28,488 bases of DNA from an uncultured Bacilli bacterium (lineage in GTDB: Bacteria; Bacillota_I; Bacilli_A; RFN20; CAG-631): contig CAKPZU010000013.1 of assembly GCA_934215405.1 (NCBI GenBank), positions 1-28,488 on the forward strand. Direction: 5' to 3'. The notes under the pieces are model-generated. The model worked only from the letters and a program-made list of their open reading frames with translations, did not search any database and had not been told where the DNA came from. This document shows, in pieces, positions 1 through 9,093 of the stretch. Positions within the stretch are counted from its first letter, which is position 1, and each line of letters begins with the position of its first letter. The translations under genes were made by a program, and so were the position numbers.

Positions 1-650
1 GTTCTACACCAAGTTAAAGTACCCTTTGATGCTTCTGCTTCTTCTTTACTTTCAGTGTAGCCAACCTTTCTCATATAATCTTTTCTAACTAATACACCTT
101 TTTGCTTTGTAATATTAACTGAAGGAATACCAATTATTTCATCATTAAAATTAGTTACTGAATAAATTGAATCACCAAGAGCATTTAAAATGTTTTTACC
201 ACCTTTTCTAAATGAAGCAGTTAAATCAAGAACAACATCTTGGCTTAATACTGTATCTTCAAGACCTGCTTGACCTAAATAGCTAACAGCACAATCCCAT
301 GCACTAGAACCCATTACTGGAGAAAAAGCATTGCTAAATGTTGAGTGTGATTCATATAAAATATTAAAGTTAACGGCATTACCTGTATCTTCATAGAATT
401 TCTTTTCAATAGCTTCTTTTACAACATTTTCATCGACTCCTTTTACATATGCTCCATAAACGTTACTCTCATCTACATAAATTGTAATTGTAACTCGATT
501 GTTTTTAACATCCTCCCATGGTAATTTTTCACTAGATGATGATGTTTCACTAGTTGGTGAAGATGGTAAAGTTGAAGTATCAGTAGTACCTCCACATCCT
601 GTAATTGTTAAACAAGCTAATACTGTTACTAATAATTTGCTTTTGTTCAT
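1..650 (-). CDS. ABC sugar solute-binding lipoprotein, N-terminal part (3' end outside window)
   Basis: Seen: an open frame reads from ATG at 650 to the window edge, giving about 216 residues. It begins with a lipoprotein signal (MNKSKLLVTVLACLTITGCG, lipobox TITGC), followed by a Ser/Thr/Pro-rich linker and a mature domain. An AAAGGAG ribosome site sits just before the ATG. The linker-plus-lipobox layout and the two permease genes directly upstream mark it as the extracytoplasmic binding protein of a carbohydrate ABC importer of the LplA/YtcQ kind. It would be anchored to the outer face of the membrane and pass oligosaccharide to the permeases. No ATPase gene is visible; LplABC-type systems usually share a common MsmX-like ATPase encoded elsewhere. 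The C-terminal half is missing because of the window edge, so the exact family and ligand cannot be judged. Confidence 0.85.
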   Translation of the reverse strand, partial: MNKSKLLVTVLACLTITGCGGTTDTSTLPSSPTSETSSSSEKLPWEDVKNNRVTITIYVDESNVYGAYVKGVDENVVKEAIEKKFYEDTGNAVNFNILYESHSTFSNAFSPVMGSSAWDCAVSYLGQAGLEDTVLSQDVVLDLTASFRKGGKNILNALGDSIYSVTNFNDEIIGIPSVNITKQKGVLVRKDYMRKVGYTESKEEAEASKGTLTWCR

Positions 651-666
651 ATTTTTCTCCTTTTTT

Positions 667-1539
667 TTATTCTTTTACTCCACCTTCAAGACTTCCTTTA
701 ATAAAGAATTTTTGAAGAAGTGGATAAATTAGTATTATTGGAATTAAAGAAATGATAACTGCTGCACTTCTTAATCCTCCATAATTTAAATTAGTATCAC
801 CAAAATAAGCCTTTAAGAATTCATCACTATCCTCAATTCGACGAATAAAAGCTTGAATTGGCCATAACTGATAGTGGTTACTATCAATAAATAATGATGC
901 TGCAAACCAATCGTTCCACATTGCAACAGATGTATATAGTGAAATAGTTGCAATAATTGGAAGATTTAATGGTAATACTACTTTAAATAAAACCTGTAAA
1001 TTAGTTGCTCCATCAAGTTCTGCTGCTTCAATTAATGCTTCAGGAACTTGACTGAAAAATTTTCTGGCTAATAATATATACCAAGCACTTACACCACTTG
1101 GTAAAATCAAAGCCCACAAAGTATTCATTAATCCAAGATTATTAATTAAGATATAATATGGGATTGTTCCTCCACTAAATAACATAGAAATAATGAAATA
1201 ATATGTAAAGAACTTTTTGAATTGTAATTTTTTTCGAGTTAGCGCATAGGCGGCAAGTGAAGTTGTAAAAATCATTAGTACTGTAGTACAAATAACTACA
1301 AATAAAGAATTTAAAATAGAAATTACAAATTGATTACTTTCCATGCTAAATATAGCTTTGTAATACTCTAAAGAAAAATCTCTAATAATTAGGCTATATC
1401 CATATAGTGTTAAGGCTTTTGTCCCAGTAAATGAAGAGTTAATTAATAATAATATCGGAATGATAAAGATTAAAGCAAAGATAACCATGAATATAACATT
1501 ACATACGCTGAATATTTTCTCGCCTTTTGATTTAATCAT
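667..1539 (-). CDS. Carbohydrate ABC transporter permease, LplC/YtcP type
   Basis: This 290-residue inner-membrane permease has about six hydrophobic segments (the first at residues 14-33). The cytoplasmic EAA loop near residues 171-195 (EAAELDGATN, then VVLPLNLP) is the contact site for the ATPase. Length and motif fit the LplC/YtcP branch of the sugar importer family (CUT1). The gene follows the LplB-type gene with almost no gap: its GGGAGG ribosome site lies inside the end of that gene, so translation is probably coupled. The binding-protein gene starts 16 bases downstream. It should form the heterodimeric channel with the LplB-type fusion protein. The substrate is inferred only from the neighbouring glycosidases (rhamnose-containing oligosaccharide). 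Confidence 0.93.
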   Translation of the reverse strand: MIKSKGEKIFSVCNVIFMVIFALIFIIPILLLINSSFTGTKALTLYGYSLIIRDFSLEYYKAIFSMESNQFVISILNSLFVVICTTVLMIFTTSLAAYALTRKKLQFKKFFTYYFIISMLFSGGTIPYYILINNLGLMNTLWALILPSGVSAWYILLARKFFSQVPEALIEAAELDGATNLQVLFKVVLPLNLPIIATISLYTSVAMWNDWFAASLFIDSNHYQLWPIQAFIRRIEDSDEFLKAYFGDTNLNYGGLRSAAVIISLIPIILIYPLLQKFFIKGSLEGGVKE

Positions 1540-1540
1540 G

Positions 1541-3424
1541 TTAATATGCTCCCTCCCCAGTTTTCTTTTTTAAAATCTTATTACTAATAATTACAAGAAT
1601 TAATGCTATTAAGCTTTGAAGCATTGACATTGCAGCAACTGCTGAATAATTACTTGCATTACCAATATTTTCGAAAACTATCATACCAATTGTATCTGTT
1701 GTATCACGTAGCATAGCACTTCCTCTAATCATAGTGTAGATTTGATCAAAGTCATCCCTAACTAAGTTACCTAAACTAAATACAACCTGAATTCCAAATG
1801 CTGGAAGTAATCCTGGTAAAGTTACATACAAGAATTGCTTAAATCCACCAGCGCCATCAATTCTAGCAGCTTCATAAATTGATTTATCAATTCCAGCCAT
1901 TGCTGCTAAATAAACAATTGTTGAATATCCAGCAGTTTTCCACATAGCACTAGATGTTAATATTAATCTCCAATATTGCGGAGAGGAATAAAAATTAATT
2001 GGTTCTTTTCCTAAAGCTTCTAAAATTTTATTAAATGTTCCTCCATCAGTTGCAAGTAAGACATATGATAATGTTGAGATAACAACCCATGAAATAAAAT
2101 ATGGGAAATAAGAAACTGTTTGAACGACATTTTTAAATATGCCATTTTTTAAATAATTAAATAATACTGCTAGGGTGATAGCTATTAAAAATCCAAATAT
2201 AAATTTCCAAAAGGCTAAGATAAAGGTGTTTTTCATTAACTTTCCAAAATCACTAGAAGGATTAGTAAACAAGTCAACAAAGTTTTTCATTCCAAACATT
2301 TGTGACCATTCACTATTCCATATGCCATCATTTACACGATAATTTTTAAAGGCTATGACTATTCCGCCCATTGGAATATACGAGAAGATAAATAACATAA
2401 CAACAGAAGGAAGTAGCATTAAATATAAATCGATGTTTGTAACAATTAATTTCATTTTTTTAGAATGAATTGCCTTTTTAAATAGCCCATTTGTAATACC
2501 AATTATAATAAATGTTATTAATGCAATACCTAAAATAGAAAATATGCTAATTAGCACATAGTTTGGTGATAGTGTAAAATACACATATCCAGCAAAGCAA
2601 TTTACATCCTTTTTTACTATTGATTGATCATTCGAATTAATAATTGAAACTTTTTGTGTTATTGGTTTAATAGTAATTGAATTTTTACTTACATTGCTAA
2701 CATTTTTAGAACCATAAGCCTTAATATTACCTTTGAAATTAAATGTTATGCTTTCAAGGCCTTCAAAGTCTGCTAAGAAGAAGGTAAATACTTGTCCTTT
2801 TTTATCTTTAGCAAGCATTCCATCACTTTTAAATAAATCAATTGTTTCCTGTTCATTTAATGTTTTATTACCATCTAATAAAATTGGAGCAATAGCAGCA
2901 TTTTCGTCACCGAATTTTTGATTATCAAATTTGTAAATCATACTATTTGATGCGCCATCATTTAATTTTGTATAGTTCTTATAAGCCCCGATAAACCAAG
3001 AATCAGTAATTAAGGAAACACTATCTGATTCTAAAATAAAATCTTTTGATTTTTTATAGGAATAAATTCCTAAGTCTCCTCCAATATTTCCTTTTGATAA
3101 ATATTGAATTCTCATAAAAGATAATGTGGCTTCATAATAATCATCAAGTTCTTTTACTTTTTTAATTTTTACTCTATCTTCTTCACCTGAACAAACATTA
3201 GCAGCTAAAATAATATCATTTAATTTTTTATCAACATCTTCTCTTGTAATAATTACGTTATTGCCTGTTTCATCTTGATATTCTTTAGCAATTAAAATAG
3301 TTGCTTGTCCACTTCCATCTTTATTTATATCCATCGTTACATTACAACACGATGACATAACAAGGCAAATAAAGACTAAAAAGAATAAGGAAGCAATTTT
3401 TTTGAATTTATCTTTGACTTTCAT
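1541..3424 (-). CDS. LplB-type ABC permease fused to an N-terminal extracytoplasmic (LppM/DUF3153-like) domain
   Basis: This 627-residue protein has two parts in one uninterrupted frame. Residues 1-26 form a signal/lipobox-like segment (LVMSSCC, Cys26). Residues 27-285 form a mainly polar extracytoplasmic domain that opens with MDINKDGSGQAT, a pattern I associate with LppM/DUF3153-type lipoproteins. A transmembrane helix at about 288-312 returns the chain to the cytoplasm. Residues 325-627 are a complete LplB/UgpA-type permease with six membrane segments and an EAA loop at 517-541 (YEAARIDGAGG). LplB-type permeases are normally about 300 residues, so the first half is an addition. Topology is consistent: the extra helix places the permease N-terminus inside, where it belongs. 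The domain could shape substrate delivery or sense the cell surface; its role is unknown. An AAGGTG ribosome site precedes the ATG. The permease call is firm and the name of the N-terminal domain is tentative. Confidence 0.88.
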   Translation of the reverse strand: MKVKDKFKKIASLFFLVFICLVMSSCCNVTMDINKDGSGQATILIAKEYQDETGNNVIITREDVDKKLNDIILAANVCSGEEDRVKIKKVKELDDYYEATLSFMRIQYLSKGNIGGDLGIYSYKKSKDFILESDSVSLITDSWFIGAYKNYTKLNDGASNSMIYKFDNQKFGDENAAIAPILLDGNKTLNEQETIDLFKSDGMLAKDKKGQVFTFFLADFEGLESITFNFKGNIKAYGSKNVSNVSKNSITIKPITQKVSIINSNDQSIVKKDVNCFAGYVYFTLSPNYVLISIFSILGIALITFIIIGITNGLFKKAIHSKKMKLIVTNIDLYLMLLPSVVMLFIFSYIPMGGIVIAFKNYRVNDGIWNSEWSQMFGMKNFVDLFTNPSSDFGKLMKNTFILAFWKFIFGFLIAITLAVLFNYLKNGIFKNVVQTVSYFPYFISWVVISTLSYVLLATDGGTFNKILEALGKEPINFYSSPQYWRLILTSSAMWKTAGYSTIVYLAAMAGIDKSIYEAARIDGAGGFKQFLYVTLPGLLPAFGIQVVFSLGNLVRDDFDQIYTMIRGSAMLRDTTDTIGMIVFENIGNASNYSAVAAMSMLQSLIALILVIISNKILKKKTGEGAY

Positions 3425-3454
3425 TAATTATCACACCTTTCTTTTATAAATAAT

Positions 3455-3485
3455 ATTCAAACGCCACTATTAATGGCGTTTGAAT
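3455..3485. other. Intergenic stem-loop between the surface protein and transporter genes
   Basis: A perfect 12-bp inverted repeat (ATTCAAACGCCA / TGGCGTTTGAAT) with a 7-base loop lies between the stop of the 1414-residue surface protein gene and the start of the permease fusion gene. On the minus strand it is followed by ATTATTTATAAA, not a run of T, so it is a poor classical terminator. It may act as an attenuator, an RNA-processing site or a 3' stabiliser that sets different mRNA levels for the surface protein and the transporter. Confidence 0.75.
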
Positions 3486-3500
3486 TGTAAATTTAAAATA

Positions 3501-6500
3501 TTAATTTTTCCTTTTTTTAAGACATAATGCTCCAAGTAAAGCAATTATTCCGATAAGGCATGAAGTTTCACCTCTACAGCCCTTTTTATTTTCGTTTGGC
3601 TTTTCTTCAACTGAAGAAATATTAGTACTACTATTTTCAATTTCACTTGAAGATGTGATTTCAGTAGGTGTGCTTGAAGGTTCTTCACTAGGTTTTTCAC
3701 TAGGCTTTTCTTCACTATCTTTAATAACTTTATCAATTGCTAATTTTGCTTCATTTAAAACATTAGCATCCTTAGTTAATAATGATTTTTGCTCATCAGT
3801 TAAAGCATCATAAGCATTTTTAGCCATTTCATAAGCACTTTTAGCACTTTCAAGATTGTCTTTATTTACGTTAGTAATAACTTGCTCTAGTAATGCATCA
3901 CATTCTTTAGCAATTTGTTTATTTATGATGTCATTTTTAACCTTAGCACCATCGTATGAAGTAACGCCTTCAATGTAGATGCCTTTAATTTCAAAGCCAC
4001 CACTTCCTTGATTAATCGGATCTGAAACGAATGCTTCAAGGCCAAAGTAGCCACAATCCTTACTATCTTTATTTGTAGAAATATATTCTCTAACAAATGT
4101 TTTTCCACTTTCTCCACCAGTTAAAGAAATTATTGCTTTATAACCAACGTATTCATCGTTTTCATATAAATCAATAGTTTTAATAGAAATCTTTGTATAG
4201 TTTTTATAAATATGATGAATGTCAAGTTGACTACCTTCTTCATCAGTTGGATAATCTAATATAGTTTTAAAATCAGCAAGAGGATTACCAGCTGCATCTT
4301 TAGTCATAGGAATAACACCATTAACACATTCAACGATTTTAAAGCCATCGCCTCCTACTAATAAAACCATATAGTTTCCTTCTTGTAGCCAGCTACCTTT
4401 ATTATGATGCTTAGCAATTGAATCTGCTCTAACAATAAAGTAGAAATTACCCCACGTACATTTTTGTAGATTTGAATCAATAATCCATGTAAATTCCATT
4501 TCATTTAAAGCTTTAGCAGTTGTATAAATACTTAAATCATTTGTTGATGAATTAACAATTAAAGAGCCATCTTTAGCTTGCATATCATCAAAGCCATCTA
4601 ATTCGTAAATGTTATCCTTAGTCTGTGCAAAATTATAGCCATCAATTTTATTTGCATCTTCATATTCTTTTAAAGCAATTAAGGATTGCTCTAATAAATC
4701 AACATTTGTTACTTCAGTCTTTTCAATATCATATAATTCATCATAAGCTTTTTTAGCCGCTAAAATAGTCCTTGAATCTTTAGCATAATTAGTAATAGGT
4801 AAATTGATTTTAGCAATTAAAGCAACTACTGGATCGGCATATGATAAAATATCTTCATATTTATCTAATGCTTTTTTGCATTCTTCTAATTTTTTGACTA
4901 ATGTAGCATCGCATTGTGATTTTTGTTCATCAGTTAATAATTCATATTTAGCACTAGCATCTTTTACTATTTTTGCTTGTCTTTCATAATTAACTCTATT
5001 ATAAGCTTCATTAACTTCGTTTAATTTTTCTAAAGCTAACTTAGCTAATACCACTACATCAACATTTTCTAAATCAGATTTAATTTGATTATATTTATTA
5101 ATGTCTTCACTAGAAACAAGTTCTTTTTGAGTATCTGTTAAACTATTATAAAGATTTGTAACATTGTTAAATTGATTTACAATATCTGAATAGTTATCAG
5201 CTGTAATTGTATCATAATTAATTTTAGTTAATTCATCTATAAATTTATTAGTATAATATAAATCCTTTGAATAAGATGATTTACTATCAGCTACATATAA
5301 ACTAATTGTGTTATTAGTTAAATCAGGTGTATTGCCACTAGCTGTAAGTGCTAAACCAGCTGATTGATTTCCCCACAAAGATTTATATGGTAATAATATT
5401 TCATTGCTATATGTTTCACCTTTTCTTGAAGCATAATATGAAATATTTAATTTAACACCATCAGTTACATCTAAAACATCAAATGTTACCTCTGTTTTTT
5501 GTTGACAAATAAACCAAAATGAATTTCCATCAACACCAGGAATTAAAAATGTTTGATCTGTACCAATAACATTAATGTTACCTTCATCACATACTATTAA
5601 TTGGTAACCAGCATGAGTAATACATAAAGCGATAAAGCTTCCGTTAGCATTGCTTGGAACAATTGTATTAGTAGTATTATTAAATGTCCATAATACTTTT
5701 GAAAATTCCTCAGCTTGACCCTTAACCATCAATACAACTCCACCCCATGAAGAATCTAAAGCTGTATAGTCAAGAACGAATTTAACTGTAGCATTACCAT
5801 TAAATTCTTTTGTAATACCAAGTGATTGAATACCAGTTTGACTCATTGTACCATCATTAATTGCTGCATTGTATAGAGTTTTCCAATAATTAGCATCGCT
5901 ATGATATTTATTAGCAACATCAATTAAGCTATAGCTTAATACTTCTAAATTAATTTCAACTTCATTATTTTCTTTAACATTAACGATTACTTTATAAGTA
6001 CCATTAACATTAATTTTTATTTTTCCATCATTTCCTTTTTCGTAGAATGATCCTTGATATTTTACTTCATTAGTTGAATTATCAACAAATGATTTAACAG
6101 CATCGTATCCATGAGCTGATTTTTCATCATCTACAAGGAAGTTAACATTAAATTCTTGACCTTCTAAAAGATTTAATGAACTTGCAAATGAATGTGCAAA
6201 TCCTTCATTTGCTTCAATTTTTTCAAATGTATAGCCATTATCTAATTTACATTCATATTTAGTTGTAGGAATAATAGGTACATCTACTGCTTCAATATTG
6301 TTAACCTTCATTGTAACTTCGATATTATGATTTTCATCAATAGTACCACTACCAGTTCTACCATAAGTTACATGCTTTGTATTTCCTTTTAAAGAAGCAT
6401 TAGTTGAATTATAAGAGAAAGTTGCATCGATTTCATGACCCCATGGTGATTTTGTGATTAATTCAAAATCAAATTTAACACCACTTGCTGTTTCAGTCAT

Positions 6501-7745
6501 TTGAGTAACGATTCTGAATGCTTTATCAAAACAGTAATAATGAAATTGATTCATGATATTTGGATCATCAGGAAAATTATCAGGAACAATGTTAGTTCCT
6601 TCTGTATAGCCTAAAGATTTATCAAATATGACAGTTCCATTAGCATCTCTTTCAATTACAGCAAAGCCCTTTGTCCAACCCCAAACTAAAGAAACAGAAT
6701 TATTAGCTGTTGTAATACCGGTTCCAGCATCAATGCCAAATGTAGTATCATTAGCAAATGTTAAATATTCCCATTTCCAATCAGCCATAGGACTTAATTC
6801 AAGGCTTTGATTAGATGTAAAGTCAACCTTAGAGTTTCCACCAATTTCCTTTGTTTGATAATTAAATGTTGGTCCAGTTGCTTTCATTACATTCCCAGTA
6901 AATATAGCATTATCACATGCACGCCAATTATCTTTACTAGCTGAATAAATAGTAGGATCAACAATACCCATTGTCATAATGATATTATGATTTTCATCAA
7001 TAGTACCACTACCAGTTCTACCATAAGTTACATGCTTATCACCTTTTAATTGTTCATTTGTAGAAGTATAAGAAAAAGTAATATCTATATCATGGCCCCA
7101 AGGTGATTTAGTAATTAATTCAAAATCAAATTTAACACCATTTGTTATTTCAGTCATTTGAGTAATAATTCTAGATGACTTATCAAAGCAATAAAAATGT
7201 GATTCACTTAATATATTAGCTTGATCAGCTCCATAATTTTCAAGCCCCGTTACTTTAACACCAGAATCATCTAAAGATAAGGCTTTGTCAAATACAGCCG
7301 TTCCTGTTGAATCCTTTTCAATTACAGAAAATCCTTTTCCCCAACCCCAAACTAAAGAAAGTGAGTTGCTAGCTGTTGTAATACCAGTTCCAGCATCAAT
7401 TCCTTTTTCATTACTAGTTGAAAATGTTAAATATTCCCATTTCCAATCTCCTTTTGGATTTAATTCTAAAGTTTGATCAACTAAAAAATCGACTTTAGAA
7501 TTACCACTAATTTTTTGTGTTTGCCAGTTAAAGTTTCCACTTACAGCTTTCATAGAATTTTCAGTAAAAGTTGCGTTAGTTGAATCAGTCCAATTTGATT
7601 GATTGTTAGTGATAATATCACCACTTACTAAGGCATCTTCTGCAAAAACTTCTACATTAGACTCATTAATTACAAATGATGAAATTGTGATTAATGGAGC
7701 TGTTACTACTAAAGCTAATGTTAATAATTTTTTACCTTTTTTCAT
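3501..7745 (-). CDS. Large repeat-bearing surface protein with putative carbohydrate-binding modules and a Cys-type C-terminal anchor
   Basis: This 1414-residue protein has an N-terminal signal peptide (about residues 1-36, ending near VFAEDA). Two homologous beta-rich modules follow in tandem (about 48-262 and 270-480), sharing WKWEYLTF, GIDAGTGITTA and TYGRTGSGTIDENHN. A domain at 495-605 and further lectin/LamG-like beta domains (about 615-820 and 1035-1262) come next. Alpha-helical FIVAR-like modules with LTDxQK-type motifs lie at 836-893, 896-965, 968-1032 (degenerate) and 1276-1343. A Pro/Ser/Glu/Thr-rich stalk (1344-1388) leads to a tail of GCRGETSC, a hydrophobic stretch and KKRKN. 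No catalytic motif was recognised. It probably displays glycan-binding domains on the cell surface to capture the polymer used by this locus. There is no LPxTG motif, so anchoring by the GC-type tail is inference. AGGAGG lies seven bases before the ATG, and the gene has its own predicted promoter. Confidence 0.85.
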   Translation of the reverse strand: MKKGKKLLTLALVVTAPLITISSFVINESNVEVFAEDALVSGDIITNNQSNWTDSTNATFTENSMKAVSGNFNWQTQKISGNSKVDFLVDQTLELNPKGDWKWEYLTFSTSNEKGIDAGTGITTASNSLSLVWGWGKGFSVIEKDSTGTAVFDKALSLDDSGVKVTGLENYGADQANILSESHFYCFDKSSRIITQMTEITNGVKFDFELITKSPWGHDIDITFSYTSTNEQLKGDKHVTYGRTGSGTIDENHNIIMTMGIVDPTIYSASKDNWRACDNAIFTGNVMKATGPTFNYQTKEIGGNSKVDFTSNQSLELSPMADWKWEYLTFANDTTFGIDAGTGITTANNSVSLVWGWTKGFAVIERDANGTVIFDKSLGYTEGTNIVPDNFPDDPNIMNQFHYYCFDKAFRIVTQMTETASGVKFDFELITKSPWGHEIDATFSYNSTNASLKGNTKHVTYGRTGSGTIDENHNIEVTMKVNNIEAVDVPIIPTTKYECKLDNGYTFEKIEANEGFAHSFASSLNLLEGQEFNVNFLVDDEKSAHGYDAVKSFVDNSTNEVKYQGSFYEKGNDGKIKINVNGTYKVIVNVKENNEVEINLEVLSYSLIDVANKYHSDANYWKTLYNAAINDGTMSQTGIQSLGITKEFNGNATVKFVLDYTALDSSWGGVVLMVKGQAEEFSKVLWTFNNTTNTIVPSNANGSFIALCITHAGYQLIVCDEGNINVIGTDQTFLIPGVDGNSFWFICQQKTEVTFDVLDVTDGVKLNISYYASRKGETYSNEILLPYKSLWGNQSAGLALTASGNTPDLTNNTISLYVADSKSSYSKDLYYTNKFIDELTKINYDTITADNYSDIVNQFNNVTNLYNSLTDTQKELVSSEDINKYNQIKSDLENVDVVVLAKLALEKLNEVNEAYNRVNYERQAKIVKDASAKYELLTDEQKSQCDATLVKKLEECKKALDKYEDILSYADPVVALIAKINLPITNYAKDSRTILAAKKAYDELYDIEKTEVTNVDLLEQSLIALKEYEDANKIDGYNFAQTKDNIYELDGFDDMQAKDGSLIVNSSTNDLSIYTTAKALNEMEFTWIIDSNLQKCTWGNFYFIVRADSIAKHHNKGSWLQEGNYMVLLVGGDGFKIVECVNGVIPMTKDAAGNPLADFKTILDYPTDEEGSQLDIHHIYKNYTKISIKTIDLYENDEYVGYKAIISLTGGESGKTFVREYISTNKDSKDCGYFGLEAFVSDPINQGSGGFEIKGIYIEGVTSYDGAKVKNDIINKQIAKECDALLEQVITNVNKDNLESAKSAYEMAKNAYDALTDEQKSLLTKDANVLNEAKLAIDKVIKDSEEKPSEKPSEEPSSTPTEITSSSEIENSSTNISSVEEKPNENKKGCRGETSCLIGIIALLGALCLKKRKN
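6321..6377. repeat. 57-bp exact direct repeat, copy 1
   Basis: Identical base for base to 6981-7037. It encodes the end of the second N-terminal module of the surface protein. The two copies start 660 bp apart, an exact multiple of three, so recombination between them would remove or add one module in frame. Confidence 0.95.
6981..7037. repeat. 57-bp exact direct repeat, copy 2
   Basis: Second copy of the repeat at 6321-6377. It encodes the end of the first N-terminal module of the surface protein. The flanking sequence is also similar but diverged, so the exact match reflects recent duplication or gene conversion. Confidence 0.95.
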
Positions 7746-7810
7746 AGCGTTCCTCCTAGTTTTGTAAAAAATATCTACTAAATCTAAACATAAATAAGTT
7801 TTCTAATTAA

Positions 7811-7838
7811 AGTATAGCATTTATGAATATTGTGATAA
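7811..7838 (-). promoter_or_regulatory. Predicted sigma-A promoter of the surface protein gene
   Basis: On the minus strand there is TTATCA (7833-7838), a 16-base spacer and TATACT (7811-7816), with an extended -10 (TGC before TATACT). It lies 65 bases upstream of the surface protein ATG, in the only sizeable gap of the glycan locus. It would allow the surface protein and transporter genes to be transcribed apart from the upstream glycosidase genes. Confidence 0.6.
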
Positions 7839-7860
7839 ATATCGTTTTTTGACTACTTTT

Positions 7861-9093
7861 TTAACATTTTTTTAGTTCATTTTTCATTGATGCAATAAGC
7901 ATATTAAAACTGAAAAACATAGTGTGTAAAATTCCTTTACCATTCTCAGGATTGTATGATTCTGACATACTTCCATTTTCTAAAATACCTTTATAATAGG
8001 TATTTAATGTTTTTTTATAAATTTGCTTGGCTTTATTTTTATAGCCATAATTTAAGTAAGCCTTAAAAATAAAATATGATGACACTCCCCAAATAGCACC
8101 AAGCCAATTTGAAGGATTCCCAGATGGCTCTAGATTATACATTTTTTCGTATTTTGATAAAGATCTTACTCCATATTTGGATAATAATCCACCATTTTTT
8201 AAATGCTTAAAAGCTTTTTTGACATCGTTTTTATTAGCAAAGTTAAATGCATAAGGAGCATAGCAACCAAAGAATTCTATTTTTAAAGGAATGGAATTCC
8301 AAAATGGTTTTAATCCTTTATTAAACACTTCTGTTTCATTGTTTTTAACGTTAATATCCTGTGAATAAAATATATTATCCTTTTTGTCAAATGCATGCTT
8401 ATAAATTGAATTTATAAGGCTGTTTTTTTCTTTTTCATAAAAAGAATAGTCTAAATTTTTCATTTTCATTATTTCTATTAATGAATTGTATTCATCCACC
8501 ATTGCTGAATTAAATAGAATATCAGCACTACTTGAATATGGCCTTCCGAAAACTGTTGGATTATTATCTACACCTATCATTATGTCGCTAATGTAATAAA
8601 ACAATCCTGTTTTCTTATCAAATTGATTTTCCTTTAAATACTTTAAATATAAGCAAAGCTTATTGACATCAATAAATGAATAATCATTATTTAATTTGCA
8701 GGCTAATAAAGCTGATTTTATTAAATAACCCTTTAAGGAATTTTTAGCATTTTCTTTACTACAATAAGTATCATTTATAACATTACATCTTAGCATTATT
8801 GGAGTAAAACCATCATTTTCCATAAAATCAGTAAAGTTTAAGACATCGCCTTTAGCAGCTTCGTTTACTAGCTTTCTATAATAAGTATAATCAAAATCTT
8901 TATCATTTTTTAATAGTTCTACAATGTCATTTAAAGAATAAATTGACCAATAAGAATCCCAATCCCAAAGAGTATTATGATAAGCAAGGCCTGGCTCTAC
9001 AAAGCTATGCTTTAATTTTCCTTTTGGTGCACTTATAACATTAAAGGCATACTTTTTTAAGAGCTCAAATAATATTTTTTCTTTTTTATTCAA
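7861..9093 (-). CDS. GH63/trehalase-like (alpha/alpha)6-barrel glycoside hydrolase, cytoplasmic
   Basis: About 410 residues with no signal peptide. The motifs (numbered from a GTG at 9102) are those of the MGH1-type/GH63-GH37 clan: WDWDSYW (46-52) after FVEPG, then MIGVDNNP (175-182), matching the family's SGxDNSP acid motif with Asp179 as likely general acid, and ESYNPENGKG (381-390) with Glu381 as likely base. These families invert alpha-glucosides or alpha-mannosides such as trehalose or mannosylglycerate; the substrate here is unknown. Start choice: GTG at 9102 overlaps the AGAAGG ribosome site. TTG at 9093-9091 lies eight bases after that site and overlaps the TGA of the upstream SGNH gene as TTGA, a typical coupling arrangement, so I place the start there. 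It probably removes one sugar type from the imported oligosaccharide. Confidence 0.83.
   Translation of the reverse strand: MNKKEKILFELLKKYAFNVISAPKGKLKHSFVEPGLAYHNTLWDWDSYWSIYSLNDIVELLKNDKDFDYTYYRKLVNEAAKGDVLNFTDFMENDGFTPIMLRCNVINDTYCSKENAKNSLKGYLIKSALLACKLNNDYSFIDVNKLCLYLKYLKENQFDKKTGLFYYISDIMIGVDNNPTVFGRPYSSSADILFNSAMVDEYNSLIEIMKMKNLDYSFYEKEKNSLINSIYKHAFDKKDNIFYSQDINVKNNETEVFNKGLKPFWNSIPLKIEFFGCYAPYAFNFANKNDVKKAFKHLKNGGLLSKYGVRSLSKYEKMYNLEPSGNPSNWLGAIWGVSSYFIFKAYLNYGYKNKAKQIYKKTLNTYYKGILENGSMSESYNPENGKGILHTMFFSFNMLIASMKNELKKC

Noticed and set aside
499..732. Plus-strand open frame of 77 codons
   Set aside because: It lies across the start of the binding-protein gene and the end of the LplC-type gene on the other strand, has low-complexity Phe-rich sequence and no family pattern.
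7820..7842. Possible catabolite-repression (cre) site at the surface protein promoter
   Set aside because: The imperfect palindrome there lacks the central CG and flanking pattern of the cre consensus.
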